Below, one piece after another: positions 1 to 11,515 of a DNA stretch of 64,000 nucleotides (within the stretch, counting starts at the first letter, position 1; the number at the start of each line of letters is the position of its first letter). Made by a program: the position numbers and the translations under genes. The stretch lies in contig OZ026596.1 of assembly GCA_964020085.1 (NCBI GenBank), positions 44,985,611 through 45,049,610 on the forward strand, in the 5' to 3' direction. The stretch comes from Micromussa lordhowensis. Its lineage: Eukaryota > Cnidaria > Anthozoa > Scleractinia > Lobophylliidae. Under the pieces are notes generated by a model. It did not search any database, had not been told where the DNA came from, and saw nothing but the letters and a program-made list of their open reading frames with translations.

Positions 1-120
1 GCGAACCGACGGTCCTTTTCCTTTTGGGTCCGCATCGTGTTTTCTCCCAGGCGATACTTTAAAATGGCAGTCCGCCTGGAAATATATGTGTTTTGTTAAT
101 AGAAGCGTCTGAACTAGTGT
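1..120. repeat. Dispersed repeat, fragment
   Basis: Noncoding segment that recurs near 3560-3670, 50330-50420 and 52830-52900, recognisable by the shared stretch around 'ggcagtccgcctgg' and 'tatatgtgttttgtt'. It belongs to the larger repeat that carries the tRNA-Lys genes. No reading frame is supported. Confidence 0.6.
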
Positions 121-779
121 TCAATTTCTGATGTCTTGTCAATGAGATATCATACATGCTGCCACAATCTCAAATTTAACAAAGACCCTAGACTAACGAG
201 GACATTTTCTTTGTTGGTATATTTTATTAAGGACCAATGAGCAACCTTGCCTCGTCGAAATTTGTTTTCTACGATCAATAATGGTAATTGAACTGAATGG
301 ATTGAAATTTGGTCTGAAATCATACCCATGATTTCAAAATCGAAGGAGTGTGCAGCGCGAGTTCGATTTGAAATATGAATGAATTTATAGAATATGAATC
401 GATTTGAAATATGACATGAATTTATAGTACACCCTCTAATTTCGCAGCTGTATAGATGTGTACAGTGCTCCTATCTCTCTCAGAACTTACCCAAGCTAAA
501 TGTGTAATCCCAGCGTTGAATTCTAAATTAAAATACGAAAAATTAGCCGCCGCCGTTCGCGTTCTCCAAAATACGCAGAACTGAGGCCCGGTTCAGGCGT
601 CGCATTTCTGCCGTGTCGAATTCAATTCAATTAAGCGGAAATGCGACAGCTGATTCAGACGTCGAATTTTGCAGAGGTGCGAAAGATTTATAATGCACGT
701 GCACAGCCATTGTTCTGCTCATTAAGCCTTTTGTTTGGTTGTGTTCTTGTTGCTGTTTCCGTCGTGGTTTTTTTAAGGT
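121..779. other. No gene seen
   Basis: AT-rich noncoding DNA. Around 290-380 there is a diverged copy of a foldback sequence ('tttcaaaatcg' then 'cgatttgaaat') that is also present near 51000 and 57340-57440. Nothing else is recognisable. Confidence 0.5.
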
Positions 780-1253
780 CTCGGTAAAGGAAAGGTAGAA
801 GAGGAAGGAATATAATATAGCGGGGAATACATACGTGATGGGAAGGCCTGTCAATTTCACTCGGTCTCGCGTAGCATTAGTTCACTCCTAAAGTACATTT
901 GGATTTAAGAAAGACTTTGTAAACAAAGTAGGATCTGCCAAGTCTGTACTTGGATCTGTTTTTTTTTTTAGATATTTTGCAGTTTTGTTCGTTCACTGGG
1001 TAGTTTAGTGAGTTTGAATTGCATGAATCGCGATTTCCGAAATTTCTTTTGCGAAAATACCATAATTCCAAGTAGCGATAGACTAGGGATGCTTGGTGTA
1101 CATGTTACTGTAGACGATTTTTTTACAATTCTATAAACATGTTGCTAATATCTGTAGGAAGCTGCCTCAACAGGTTGTAGTTTTAACGAATATAAGTAAT
1201 ATACTTCCTCATAGTATAAAAAAGAATATTTACATATATGTAAGTTATTGTTA

Positions 1254-1660
1254 TTGCCTGATTTCATACCGTGAAGGACTAGGTACAAGTCTTTAAATTA
1301 TGGGATTAGCAACTATTGATCCACATAGTCAGAAAGAGCACACCGAGATTCACAAAATCCCCAAGTTTGGTGTTAATCGGGCTAGTTGTCACTGAGATAC
1401 AGGCATTTAATAACGTAAAAATTTACAAAGAAATGTATGGAAATCCGGACAACTCCGGATTTGTCCGGATTTTAATACATTTCTTTGTAATTTTTTTACG
1501 TTTTAAAAGGCCTCTATCTCAGTAAAAACGTGCCCGATTAACACCAAACTTGGGGATTTTGTGAATCTTGGTGTGCTCTTTCTGACTATGTGGATCAATA
1601 GTTGCTAATCCCATAATTTAAAGACTCGTACCTAGTCCTTCACGGTATGAAATCAGGCAA
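1254..1660. mobile_element. Palindromic foldback MITE, 407 bp
   Basis: Two near-perfect inverted arms of roughly 200 bp. The left arm starts 'ttgcctgatttcata', the right arm ends 'tatgaaatcaggcaa', and the centre lies near 1457. There is no coding capacity. It lies in DNA absent from the second copy of the host LINE relic near 53880, which supports it being an insertion. Confidence 0.8.
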
Positions 1661-1872
1661 TGCACCTAGACTTTCACTCAACAAAACTAGCATTGTGATT
1701 GGTTGATTCTTGGTCACTTGCCCCTGATCAAATTCAAATGTATCCTGACCGGGATACAATTGCGCAGTTGTTGTCCGCACGCCGTCTTTGTTTGTTTTTG
1801 CTATATAATGGTTTAAGGAAAAGTCTAAATATATAGCGAAGCACTAGATAGTTTTCTTTTTCCTCGAGTCCT

Positions 1873-2013
1873 GGCCCCAGTTGTTCAAAGGCTGGATAAC
1901 GCAATCCGCCGGATAAATCACTATCCAGCAGTGTTAACAAAACAAACCACGCCATTCACTCGATAGTGATTTATCCGGTGAATAACGTTATCCACCTTTC
2001 GAACAACCCGGGC
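1873..2013. mobile_element. Short palindromic MITE
   Basis: Inverted-repeat element with ends 'ggccccagttgttcaaagg' and the matching 'tttcgaacaacccgggc'. Internal inverted motifs read 'ggataaatcactatcc' and 'gatagtgatttatcc'. It is about 140 bp and noncoding. Confidence 0.65.
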
Positions 2014-2507
2014 ATGATGTTTCCCTCGACTTCGTCACGGAAAACACAGGACTCGGGAAAACAAAACTAACTGTTTCCCGCGGGACCATACATTAAGTGT
2101 ATATTATTTTACACTTCGAGCACTGTGCACAGGCCTGGCACTTTTGTGATAAGGGTTCGGCTGAGAAATTGGAAAACCGTGAGTGAATGAAAGAGCACTC
2201 CATGTGAAGAACCTGTGCGAAGAAAGGTTAAATAAAATCCTTTGTACGGTTTACAAACTTGTAAATCGCGACATGAACCCGGAGAATCTGAGTGAGTTAA
2301 TATCATCAAGAGAAACGATATGCACTTGGGAGGAAAGGACACTCTGACATTGCCAAAGGCTAACACCACTAGCTAGGTTCGGACTTTAATCCTGGCGTTA
2401 TCAGGCTCTCGAGCTTTGGAATAGCTTACCTGATGTCCTTAGAACGCCATCGGATTATAACACTTTTAGGTTGTAGCCACAATATGACATGTCTTATTCC
2501 AGTTTTT

Positions 2508-2580
2508 CGCCCAACGTGGGGCTCGAACCCACGACCTTGATATTAAGAGACTCGTGTTCTACCGACTGAGCTAGCCGGGC
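2508..2580 (-). pseudogene. tRNA-Lys(CTT) pseudogene
   Basis: Full 73-nt length with the acceptor ends, D arm and B box of the other copies. The anticodon stem carries several substitutions and no longer pairs, so a functional tRNA is unlikely. Confidence 0.75.
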
Positions 2581-3019
2581 ACGTTGTTCCTGGCAGCGTC
2601 TGCAACTATAATATAAGGGTCTATAAAATCACTATTGCTCGACTATCTACTTCTGATTGATACGAAGCCTGGGAGGAGTGAGTTGATAATTTTGACCAAA
2701 CAAGAATGCGCTCGTCATTTAGAGACGCCATGTTCCAGCACCGCTGCGATCGACGCACTCTCGTGTTAATTTTTTGTGATCATTTCGCGCACGGTGAAAC
2801 CCTAAGTTTTTTAGAAAAGATTGGATAGACCTCTTGAGTTATGCAGTGACATCTTTTTAAAATAATAAAAAAAAACATCTTATTTATGTGCCTGTGAACT
2901 TTTTCATTGGCTAGAGCTGTAAGGGAGTGTAGGTCAGTATGTTTTATGACATCAATGCACGGTTTATTCTTGTATTTACCACAATGTTTAAATTGAAGTT
3001 ATAACTATAAGCGTATCGT
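2581..3019. repeat. tRNA-Lys unit 5' flank
   Basis: Noncoding flank of the next tRNA gene. Similar sequence, including 'gaagcctgggaggagtgag' and 'caccgctgcgatcgacgcac', precedes the tRNA at 50064. The stretch 'gggtctataaaatcac' near 2618 is the uninterrupted version of a site that holds a MITE at 49481-49718. Confidence 0.6.
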
Positions 3020-3092
3020 GCCCGGCTAGCTCAGTCGGTAGAGAATGAGACTCTTAATCTCAGGGTCGTGGGTTCGATCCCCACGTTGGGCG
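3020..3092 (+). tRNA. tRNA-Lys (anticodon CTT)
   Basis: 73 nt that folds as a cloverleaf: acceptor GCCCGGC against GTTGGGC, anticodon stem TGAGA/TCTCA, loop CTCTTAA giving anticodon CTT. A box 'tagctcagtcgg' and B box 'ggttcgatcc' are present. It differs from the other copies by an A before the anticodon stem and a T-loop change that improves the B-box match. TTTT follows within about 9 nt as a Pol III terminator. Confidence 0.9.
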
Positions 3093-3365
3093 CTAAAGTC
3101 TTTTGCTAGCAATTTTTTTGAAGCTGGTTTCCTAAAGCAAATCACACCAACAACAGAAAAGAGCGTATAAATTTCTTGAGTTATATACAGTGACTTCTGT
3201 TTTGAAAACAAAATCTTTTTTATTATATGCACGTAAATTGTTTCCTTGCCCAGAGCAGTAACGGAGCGTAGGTTAATAGTCAGAAAATTTTCGTCGGTCA
3301 GTATGTTTTTATTCTTGTAGTTGCCACAATCTTTTAAATTGAATTTATAACTACAAGCATATCGT

Positions 3366-3438
3366 GCCCGGCTAGCTCAGTCGGTAGAGCATGAGACTCT
3401 TAATCTCAGGGTCGTGGGTTCGAGCCCCACGTTGGGCG
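3366..3438 (+). tRNA. tRNA-Lys (anticodon CTT)
   Basis: Matches the consensus of the cluster at every position, with canonical A and B boxes and all four stems paired. It is followed within about 8 nt by a TTTTT run. It is the same paralogue as the gene at 50064, since the downstream 2.5 kb is shared. Confidence 0.93.
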
Positions 3439-6030
3439 CAGATCGTTTTTGGTGGCATCTTTTTAAAGCTGGTTTTCCTACATCGAATGGCGTCCAATTA
3501 AATTTCCTCATTATAATATTAGGTGAGGGAACAGAGAGAGAGACTTTCTAGTCCAGGCCTGAAATAGCACGAGTCCTTTTCCTTTTGGGTACGCATCTTG
3601 TTTTTTTTCCAGGCCATACTATAATATGGCAGTCCACGTGGAAATATATATGTTCGGTTAATAGGACCGTCTTTTACTTGTAAAATAGATAAAGACAACT
3701 GGGCTTCATGGAGTGAGAGATCAAAACGGAAGACAAATTAAATCTCAAAACTTCTTTTGAACATGCAGATTACGGAAATGCAGATCCAGTAGTGAACAAA
3801 GCGCCAAACAGTACAAACAAATCAATCTCAGTCGTTGACAGTAATTCAAACATTCAAAAAATTTAATTGATTTACTTTTCAACGATTAAAGCGACAGGAA
3901 GTTGATCTCGTATATAATCTGTCTTTACAGCACCAACGCGTGAAAAGCACTTGCTTGTACAACGTATATGGAATTCAGCCGTCAGGCTTGGACTGAGAAC
4001 TGAAGAGCAATAACAAAATTGGACGATCGCGCAGCGGGAGTCCGATTTGTTTATCACGGGAAATTTGTTTATTTGTTTCATTTTGCGATTTGTTTATTTT
4101 CGAGAAACTGAAAGAAGAATAGATAAGTTATGAAAGAAAAGGAAACTTTGCATTAAAATAATGACAAAGGAGGCGTAATAAATTGTTTCATGTCGCACTA
4201 AAATTGAGATTGGTTGATTTAAACTACAACTTTAAATGTGATTGGCTTATTGAACTGTACGATAACAACTAAGCAATTGAATTAGTGGAAAATAGGAGTT
4301 TTTTAAACCAATCAAAATCGAGGAAATTGTAATTTTTATGATTAACATTATAAGTTCGCACTTGATGGAATTCAAATCGATGTTATTCGTTACGAACCAT
4401 ATGCACATACCATTTCTTTGAGGCCTTTCAAATTCTTTTTCCAACAGCTTCATTGCATTGTTTCATCAAGTGATATGAGAACGAACGAAGCATAAAGCTT
4501 CGACCGCTTCGCATCCATAATGGTGGTTGTTTTAAGTTTAAGACTTTGAATTTACTTCAAGTAAGTGGTTGCGAAATGCTTACATTTAGTGATGTCTTAC
4601 ATGAAACAAACAAAAAACGTCAACAAACTCACGAGAATACGCAGTACGGACTGGAAATAATTATCTTTTAAAACTCAGATTTCGACATCGCCAGAAATGT
4701 CGAGCCGACATGCGCACTGAGAGGGCGACACTTAGACTTTTTCCGGCTACGATCTGATGCGTTTATTACAGAAAATGTATGGCGACAAAATTTAATTTTT
4801 GTCACAAAATAAAAACATTTAGAATTCACGAGCTACTTTCGATCGAGCTAAGGTCACTCATTTCCGAAGATGTTTTCGACGTCGGTTTGGACATGAAACC
4901 TTGGAATTCTGGTTCGGTTTTGAGAAATTTTACGACGCCATATTGTAAGGTCATGAATAAAAGGTCGCATGCGGCCCTGAAGTCTGCTTTCATTTTGTAC
5001 GTGTATACGAGTGAAACATACCTTACTTTCTATCCGTTCAAAGACTTCCAGTATTAGGCCATTTCTGTGCAAAAGATAACGTACTTTCGTCCAGAAATGG
5101 GTTCGATTTTGAAGATCCATTTCATGCGATTGTAGACTTCCAGGGAAGAGTGACATAGCCATAACGCGATGTTTTACGCGAGAAAAATCAATCCTTCGCA
5201 TAGAAATATGCCCGCCATATTACGGTAAAATGTCCTAGGCGTTCCAACAGAGCCTTAGTAATCTGGGGAGGCTTGGAACTAGATTTTCCATCAGCCTTGT
5301 GAGCTTTACGCGCTGTTTTTTCGAAAAAACGCGCAATTTTTATATGCCAAAATTACATTGTTGACTATAGATAAGTGCGATTTTCGATATGTCCTCACTA
5401 TACAGCGAAAAGGAAATAATTGTTCTTGCCGATTGCCCCAACACACATCTACAATATGTAATCCAGCAGCGTGAACAAGGCAACGAACTGATATTCTGGC
5501 TAAAAATCAAACAAGAAGTCCTTGCTAGATGGAGAAAAGAAAAGTTATGTAACGTAACGTTCCACTTCCCATAATCGCCCCGTTGCTTTCCACTTTCTTC
5601 TTTCGATTTTTGGTAAAATATCAACGCTGGATACTCTGTTTAAAGCCGCGTAAAAACCATTCTCCTTCCTCGCTCGAGCCGCCATTTTGAATTAGAACAG
5701 AAAGAATATTGCCTCGGCATTTAGTGCGTGAACCAATCAGATATCCGTAAAAACAGAGACATAACAGACAGCTTATTAGATATGGCCGACTGCATCAGAG
5801 TAAGGGCCGCCCACTTTGGTTCGACTTTTCTGGCAATTGATTTAGATGAGGACAATATTATATCTTCCAGTTCTTCAGTCCAATATAGTGGACCTTTATG
5901 TTTGAAGAGTTTTAAGTCTTGTAGCATTAATCTTATACCACCTGTAATGCTTGAGATGCATAATCACTTCTAATATATAGGATCAACCATTCCTGAAATG
6001 GAAGATTCTTTCTAGTGATAACCATTTTCT
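3439..6030. repeat. Noncoding segmental duplication, copy A
   Basis: About 2.5 kb of DNA without a supportable gene. Blocks near 3460-3830, 4100-4560 and 5840-5990 align in the same order with 50150-51990, so tRNA gene and flank were copied together. Short ORFs at 4779-5057, 4854-5201 and 5389-5574 overlap on opposite strands and show no family features. Part of the 4180-4280 block recurs at 40040-40135. Confidence 0.65.
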
Positions 6031-6227
6031 GAAATAATCCCACAAAAATAGTTTAAATAAAACTTAAAAACATGACGAGGGATTTCATTAAAATTTTACT
6101 CAAGGTAGAAATTAATAATTCCTTGTATTTGTGGTTGCCCAAATCAAAGGGCTTCTCACTCTTGTCCTCAACAATAACTGCTTTCAAATAGCATTTCTAG
6201 TAGAATAGTCACAATAATGTGCAACGT

Positions 6228-6260
6228 GCCCGGCTAGCTCAGTCGGTAGAGCATCAGACT
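6228..6260 (+). pseudogene. tRNA-Lys 5' half, split by retrotransposon
   Basis: Nucleotides 1-33 of the tRNA, from acceptor strand through T33. The next base starts the retrotransposon. The missing 40 nt lie at 11001-11040. One substitution (G to C) in the anticodon stem has accumulated since insertion. Confidence 0.9.
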
Positions 6261-6434
6261 TTGAACGGACGTGGTTGAAGAGCATCGCTATCCGTTTTTC
6301 CCGTTAGCGCCTTTGAGGTTTGTTCTCTGGTTTCCTGGTTTTGTTAGATATTAACAGGCCTTTTGGCCACTTTTTGCTTCGAGATTAAAAGTGGCATCGC
6401 TTCGTCGTAGCCGTTTAATTTCGAAGTTTGGATA

Positions 6435-8229
6435 ATGGAAAGTTCTGTTGAAAGTGAAGTCGTTACGAATTTGAAGATGGAAAGTTCTGTTGACGCCAAA
6501 ACTGTCCCGGAGGGTACTGATGGTGATGTGGATAATGTCCCTGGAGAGGGTCTTGGGAGTGTTAATAATGTAAACACGACTTCCACTGATGATAATGGGG
6601 CTTCACAATTTGCTGATGGTCCAAATGAACCCCGATCGTATGTAAATGCAGATTCCTATGCCTCGAGAGCGGCCAGAACGGCCGGTCGTGTTTCTTCTGG
6701 TAAAAAAACCTGGCGGCGTCCTACTCATTCCGCGGCTAATGATATGCCAAAACGCCCCAGAACAGCCTTATTTACGCCATCACGTTCCACATCAGCGAGA
6801 TCTGTCTTAGAAGCCTTGAGTATGGCACATATTGACGCCTCGGATATTCAGTGCATGAAACGAAAGATGAACAGTGAGGTTGTAATTACTTTCAAGTCAG
6901 TGGATGTTAAGGAAAAATTTCTTCGTTTAAACGCTCTCACCGTTGGAGGGTACAGCTACGCGACGCAAGACATTGATCGCCCTATGACCTTTTTGACAAT
7001 ATACGACGCTCCATTTGAACTGAGCCATTTGGCCATTATCAGGCGGCTAGCGCCCTTTTGCGAGGTTGTGCATTATCGTCGGGGCAAATTCGATTTTATG
7101 CCAGGAGTCTACAATGGCCTACGTCATTACCGCGTGAGGGTAACAAAGCCTGTTCCAAGTTTTATCCGGTTTGGTAAATACCAGATTTTTTTGAAGCATG
7201 ACGGCCAGGTACCAACCTGTCGGCGCTCTAATCTCGCTGGTCATTTTAGTAATGATTGCAACCTGAAGGTTTGTTTTAACTGCGAAAACATTGGCCATGA
7301 GGCTGGTTCGTGTCCGGCGCCACCTTTATGCCATTTTTGCAAAGAAGCTGGCCATACTAGCCGCGAATGCGGTTATTCTTGGGTTTCGTCATTAATCAGG
7401 GGTACCACAACAGATGAGTCAGCCCCTGTTAATGTGGATCGTTCCGATGGGGAAGATAGTGAGGCCTCCTTCAAGACCCGCTCGGGAGACTCATTTAAAT
7501 GGGCCGAAGATTCGGACCTCTCCGATGAGGGTGAAGAGGATGATGATTTTAGAGATGCCGAGGCGCAACCTCTTGCTGCGGCTTTGCCCGTGACTACGTT
7601 GCCGGCTGATCCGTCTTTCTTTGAGCCATCTGAAAATGAGCCAGCTGCCACTGAACCATCGACCGCTGAGTCGACAGCTGTTGGGCCGGCGGTCTGTATT
7701 AGCTGCTTAACTGCCTACAGAATCTCTGCCTGATGCCCAACCAAATCAGACACCCGAGAGCCAGACCTCCCCGGCCGACCATGGCACCGATTTATTAGCT
7801 GCTGTACTGCCTACAGAATCTCTGCCTGATGCCCAGCCAAATCAGACTGCCGAGAACCAGGCCTCCCAGGCTGACCATCAGCCTGATGGAGTACTAGATT
7901 CCCAGGGCTTCATAAAGCCCCCAGTCGTAGTAATTGATGACCTAAGTCAACCATCTGATCCTTCAATTGGGCTTCATTCTTCAGCTTGTAAAAGCCGGGT
8001 TCCCGTCCGTGTTCCTAGACTTACCCGCCGAACCTTCGCTGTGGCTCCTACAGCTCTAGAAGCAGCCGCCCTCCGCAAGAAGAATCACCCTTTTGCCTCT
8101 GGAGAGTCGCAGACTCCCGCTGCCTCTTCTACGCCCATGGAGACTACGGTAGACCTAAAACGCAAGGCTCAAGCCCAGGCCGACGCTCCCCCCAAGGAGA
8201 GGCGGGAGAAGAAAAAAGGCAGGAAGTAG
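6435..8229 (+). pseudogene. Retrotransposon ORF1 (zinc-knuckle protein), copy 1, frameshifted
   Basis: Counterpart of the intact ORF1 at 40574-42433. The first 417 or so residues stay open, with a central basic region and three CCHC knuckles. The first knuckle has lost its second Cys (CRRS instead of CRRC). An insertion of about 4 nt near 7690 shifts the frame, which stops at 7731-7733. The original frame resumes and ends at a TAG (8227-8229) earlier than in copy 2. Role by family: RNA-binding, nucleocapsid-like partner of ORF2 in the retrotransposition particle. Confidence 0.85.
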
Positions 8230-8297
8230 ATAGTTTTACTTTTTTTCCCTGTTTTTCGAGTCCTTTTTCCAAGACAATTTCAAGGTTTTGACTATTA

Positions 8298-10802
8298 ATG
8301 CGAGGGGTCCTCTTTGATCTCATTGAGAAATCTGCATGTGATATTTGTTTCGTTGAGGAGACTTTAGTTAGTTCTGAGGCAAAGATCAAAGTTCTTTCCC
8401 CTAGATGGCTGGGCCGTAGTTATTGGTACCCCTCAATTGGCAAACAAGGAGGCGTTATTTTTTTCAGCTGCACTCTTCTAATGTGCAGAGAAGCAAAATA
8501 TCATCGACATATAATTCATCCGGCGTTAAGGTTTCGTCACAAGATGAAATCGAGCAGGCACATGTTGATTTCTATTCTTCCTTGTTTTCGGAAGAACCGG
8601 TTGATATGGTTTTCCAGGATGATCTTTTGTCTTCACTTTCTCGCCAGCTGTCGCCTCATCAGACGTCATTGTGCAAGGGCACAATGACGATTAATGAAAT
8701 TTCCTTTGCAGTGAAGAACATGAATACGAACAAATCTCCCGGGCCCGATGGTTTAACCGTTGAATTTTATCGTAAATTTTGGGATATATTAGCTCCTCAT
8801 TTAGTTCTTGTTTTCAACTCCTGTTTTCAAGCTGGTGAGATGTGTGAATCCATGAAAACAAGTAGTACTCGCGTGATCTATAAAAAGGGGGATAGGAAAT
8901 CTCTTAAAAATTGGAGACCGATCTCCCTTCTCAATGTTGATTACAAAATCTGCTCTAAGGCTATCTCTATTCGCCTTTCTAAAGTCCTGGAATTCATTGT
9001 TGATCCTGACCAAACATGCTCTTTTGCTGGGCGGAAGATTTCAGCGAATCTTCATACTCTTAGGGATATTTTAGATTACCTTGACCGCACAGGGGAAGCT
9101 GGTATTTTAGTAAGTCTTGATCAGGAGAAAGCCTTTGATCGCGTAAACCGTTCTTTTCTACAGAGTTTGCTAACTAGTTTTGGTTTTGGTCCCTCTTTTT
9201 GTAACTGGATTAACACGTTTTATAAAGGTGCTAATATGCGCGTTATTGTGAATGAATGGCTCACAGAGCCGATCCCTTTGTCTCGCGGCGTTCGCCAGGG
9301 GGATTCCCTTTCCCCAATGCTATATATTCTTTGCGTTGAAACTCTTGCATGTCAAATTCGTTCATGCTCCCAAGTTGAAGGCTTTCTCTTACCTGGTGCT
9401 AACGGGTTTCAATATAAAGTAGGTATTTATGCTGATGACACGACTAGTCTAGTCAAATCTCTTTATTCTCTTGCAGCCCTCTTTCGCGTAATCAACGTGT
9501 ACGAGAGGGGATCCGGAGCGAAACTCAATGTATCCAAAACAGAGGCCATGTGGCTGGGCGCGTGGCGCTCTCGCGCTGACCAGCCGTTTGGCCTCACATG
9601 GGTAACAAAAATGAAAATTCTAGGGGTTGTTTTCGGACAGAACGCAGAGTCTGACAATTGGCGGCCAAATTTTAAGAAGTTAGAAAATCATCTTAATTTT
9701 GGGAAATCTCGCTCTTTATCCCTGGTGGGCAAGTCCCTGATTGTGAATACAATAGGAATTAGCAAACTCCTGTATCTAGCTACTATTCTTCCTGTCCCTC
9801 AATGGGTTATTTCGGAGGTAAATAATTTGATTTGGCCTTTCCTATGGGGTTGCCGAATGGAGACCGTCAGCCGACAGTCGTGTCATCAGCCCTTCCTAAA
9901 GGGAGGTCTAGGCATCATTAACTTTAAGATCAAGGCAGATGCCTTAAAGTTAGCATCCGTAGTTTCTAATTGCTCCAATGCCGATTCAAAGTCTTTTTAT
10001 CTCATTAAGTATTTTTTCGGGGCTAAGCTATCTCCAATTCGACCGGAGTGGCGTTTCCTTCGGGATAACTCCTCTCCGAGTGCTCAACTTCTAACACCCT
10101 TTTATTCGAATTGCCTTTCTGTTTTGATGAGTCTCCGTAAGATCTTGTCTTGCCAAGACTGGCGCAATTTTGTTTTTACTTCAAAGAAATGTTATTACAC
10201 TCTACTTAAGGAAAAGTCATCCTCACCCGTTATTCACCGATACTGGGTCTCGTTTTTAACTATTGGTTTTGACTTGGATCGGCATTGGTCACTTGTTCGT
10301 GATGAGTTTTGTGAGAATTTCAAAAATGATCTACTTTGGTTAATTGTATTACGCGCGGTTAAGGTTCGCGATGCATTGAAACTCCGATTGCTGTGCGTCG
10401 TGCTCTCGAAAGGAAACAATCGACCACTGTTTCCTTAATTGCTCCCGCGTGAAGGCCGTTTGGTCACACTTCTCGCCTTTTTTGTCTTCTCTTCTTGGTG
10501 TGACATTTCTACCTAACTGCATTTCCGTCTTCTTTTTCCAATGGCCCCGTGCAGACGCTAAGAGTGCACGTTTGGCCAGATTTCTGATTAAAACAACTCT
10601 TTACGGAATTTGGAAATTCCGAAATAAAGCCACTTTTCATAATGGTCATGAGGATTCCCAGGCTATTATTCGTTACATTAAAACAGATATCCGGAAAAGA
10701 ATTTCTTTAGATCACTTTCGCTTGCCGCAGTCCGATTTTGCATCCGCCTGGGAATCTACACTTTGTAAAGTTGCCGACTCTTCTTTTCATGTTCTTCTCT
10801 AG
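8298..10802 (+). pseudogene. Retrotransposon ORF2 (RT), copy 1, endonuclease deleted
   Basis: Compared with the intact ORF2 at 42423-45872, about 890 bp is missing at 8455-8466, removing nearly all of the apurinic-type endonuclease including GGDFN and SDHDF. About 27 bp near 8305 is also lost. The RT core remains open from 8423 to 10438, including KSPGPDG and YADDTT. A deletion of about 17 bp near 10380 shifts the frame just before the C-terminal cysteine cluster, and the last 117 codons continue at 10449-10802. The copy is a dead non-autonomous remnant. Confidence 0.88.
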
Positions 10803-10992
10803 TTTAGTCAATTTTATAGTTGTACAGAGACATTCTTGAACATTATATTTGACAGTGCGAAGCTGAAGTAATACTATAGGTTTTTTATTTTAATACGGAA
10901 TTTCTATGTGAGGGGCCAGGCCCATGTGCTTTGCACTTTTTATTATGTACATTAGTAGTTTATTGTGAATAAACTCATTTCAAAAGCTAAAA

Positions 10993-11040
10993 ATGAGACT
11001 CTTAATCTCAGGGTCGTGGGTTCGAGCCCCACGTTGGGCG
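10993..11040 (+). pseudogene. Target duplication and tRNA-Lys 3' half
   Basis: 10993-11000 is the 8-bp duplication ATGAGACT (tRNA positions 26-33). 11001-11040 is nucleotides 34-73, starting at the anticodon CTT. With 6228-6260 it makes exactly 73 nt, so no tRNA base was lost on insertion. Confidence 0.92.
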
Positions 11041-11104
11041 CTGCTATCTTTTTTGACTTGTTTCAAAGAACTCACGTGTTTGTAGCACTGCCTTGGGCAT
11101 CTTT

Positions 11105-11436
11105 TATTAAAGTCAAATTTGGTGTGAAGGTTTTCTTTTAAAAGTTTGTTTGACACAGGAATGAAAACTAGTATCAGTGACTAGTAAGGAATGTTTTACA
11201 CCTAAAATAACTTTGGAAAAGCTATGTGGGCTAAACAGTTTCATAGCTGGTGTCTTACACAGACCGTCGGGGTGTACATGCTTGCAGAGGTATTTTTTCT
11301 TTGTGTGCTCTGAAACTATCATGCTTGACTTATGTTTTATCTGTTACAACACAAGTCAGTGACATGGCTAAATCACATTTGGAAGGCAAAAAGTTCTAAT
11401 TATAATCATAAATTATCTCAAAAGGGAAAATAATGG
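11105..11436. repeat. tRNA-Lys unit downstream flank
   Basis: Noncoding block, nearly identical to 12650-12972 and related to 51990-52288, 13370-13510, 46260-46450 (inverted) and the interrupted copy at 56320-57260. In each well-preserved copy it abuts a minus-strand tRNA-Lys gene. Short ORFs in it recur only because the DNA is duplicated. Confidence 0.75.
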
Positions 11437-11515
11437 CGCCCAACGTGGGGCTCGAACCCACGTGCACGACCCTGAGATTAAGAGTCTCATGCTCTACCGA
11501 CTGAGCTAGCCGAGC
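11437..11515 (-). pseudogene. tRNA-Lys pseudogene with 6-bp insertion
   Basis: Same sequence as the cluster consensus except for a 6-nt insertion between the variable loop and T stem, a duplication of 'acgtgc' that makes it 79 nt. An acceptor-stem change (GCTCGGC) breaks one pair. Confidence 0.8.

Larger units (their letters stand above)
780..2460 (+). pseudogene. Degenerate LINE 3' region (reverse-transcriptase C-terminus), copy A
   Basis: Relic of a CR1/L2-type non-LTR retrotransposon. Similar to 53490-54300 over two blocks, about 780-1250 and 2104-2460. The translated relic of the better copy reads like the region after the RT palm in these LINEs. Here it is split by about 850 bp holding two palindromic elements (1254-1660 and 1873-2013). 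The other copy runs straight through the equivalent point near 53875-53890. Frames are broken throughout. LINE origin is inferred from family resemblance; clade assignment is tentative. Confidence 0.55.
6261..10992 (+). mobile_element. tRNA-Lys-targeted non-LTR retrotransposon, copy 1 (decayed)
   Basis: About 4.73 kb, starting 'ttgaacggacg' and ending 'aaaagct' plus four A. It is closely similar to 40400-46060 but lacks about 0.93 kb. The target duplication is ATGAGACT at 10993-11000, matching 6253-6260 except one substitution. The roughly 200 bp 5' of the split tRNA (6030-6227) match those of copy 2, while the 3' flank does not. The copy cannot encode a complete ORF2. Confidence 0.92.

Noticed and set aside
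4779..5201. Overlapping 92- and 115-codon ORFs on opposite strands
   Set aside because: No domain, no splice partners, and the duplicate at 50-52 kb lacks the region. Chance ORFs are likely.
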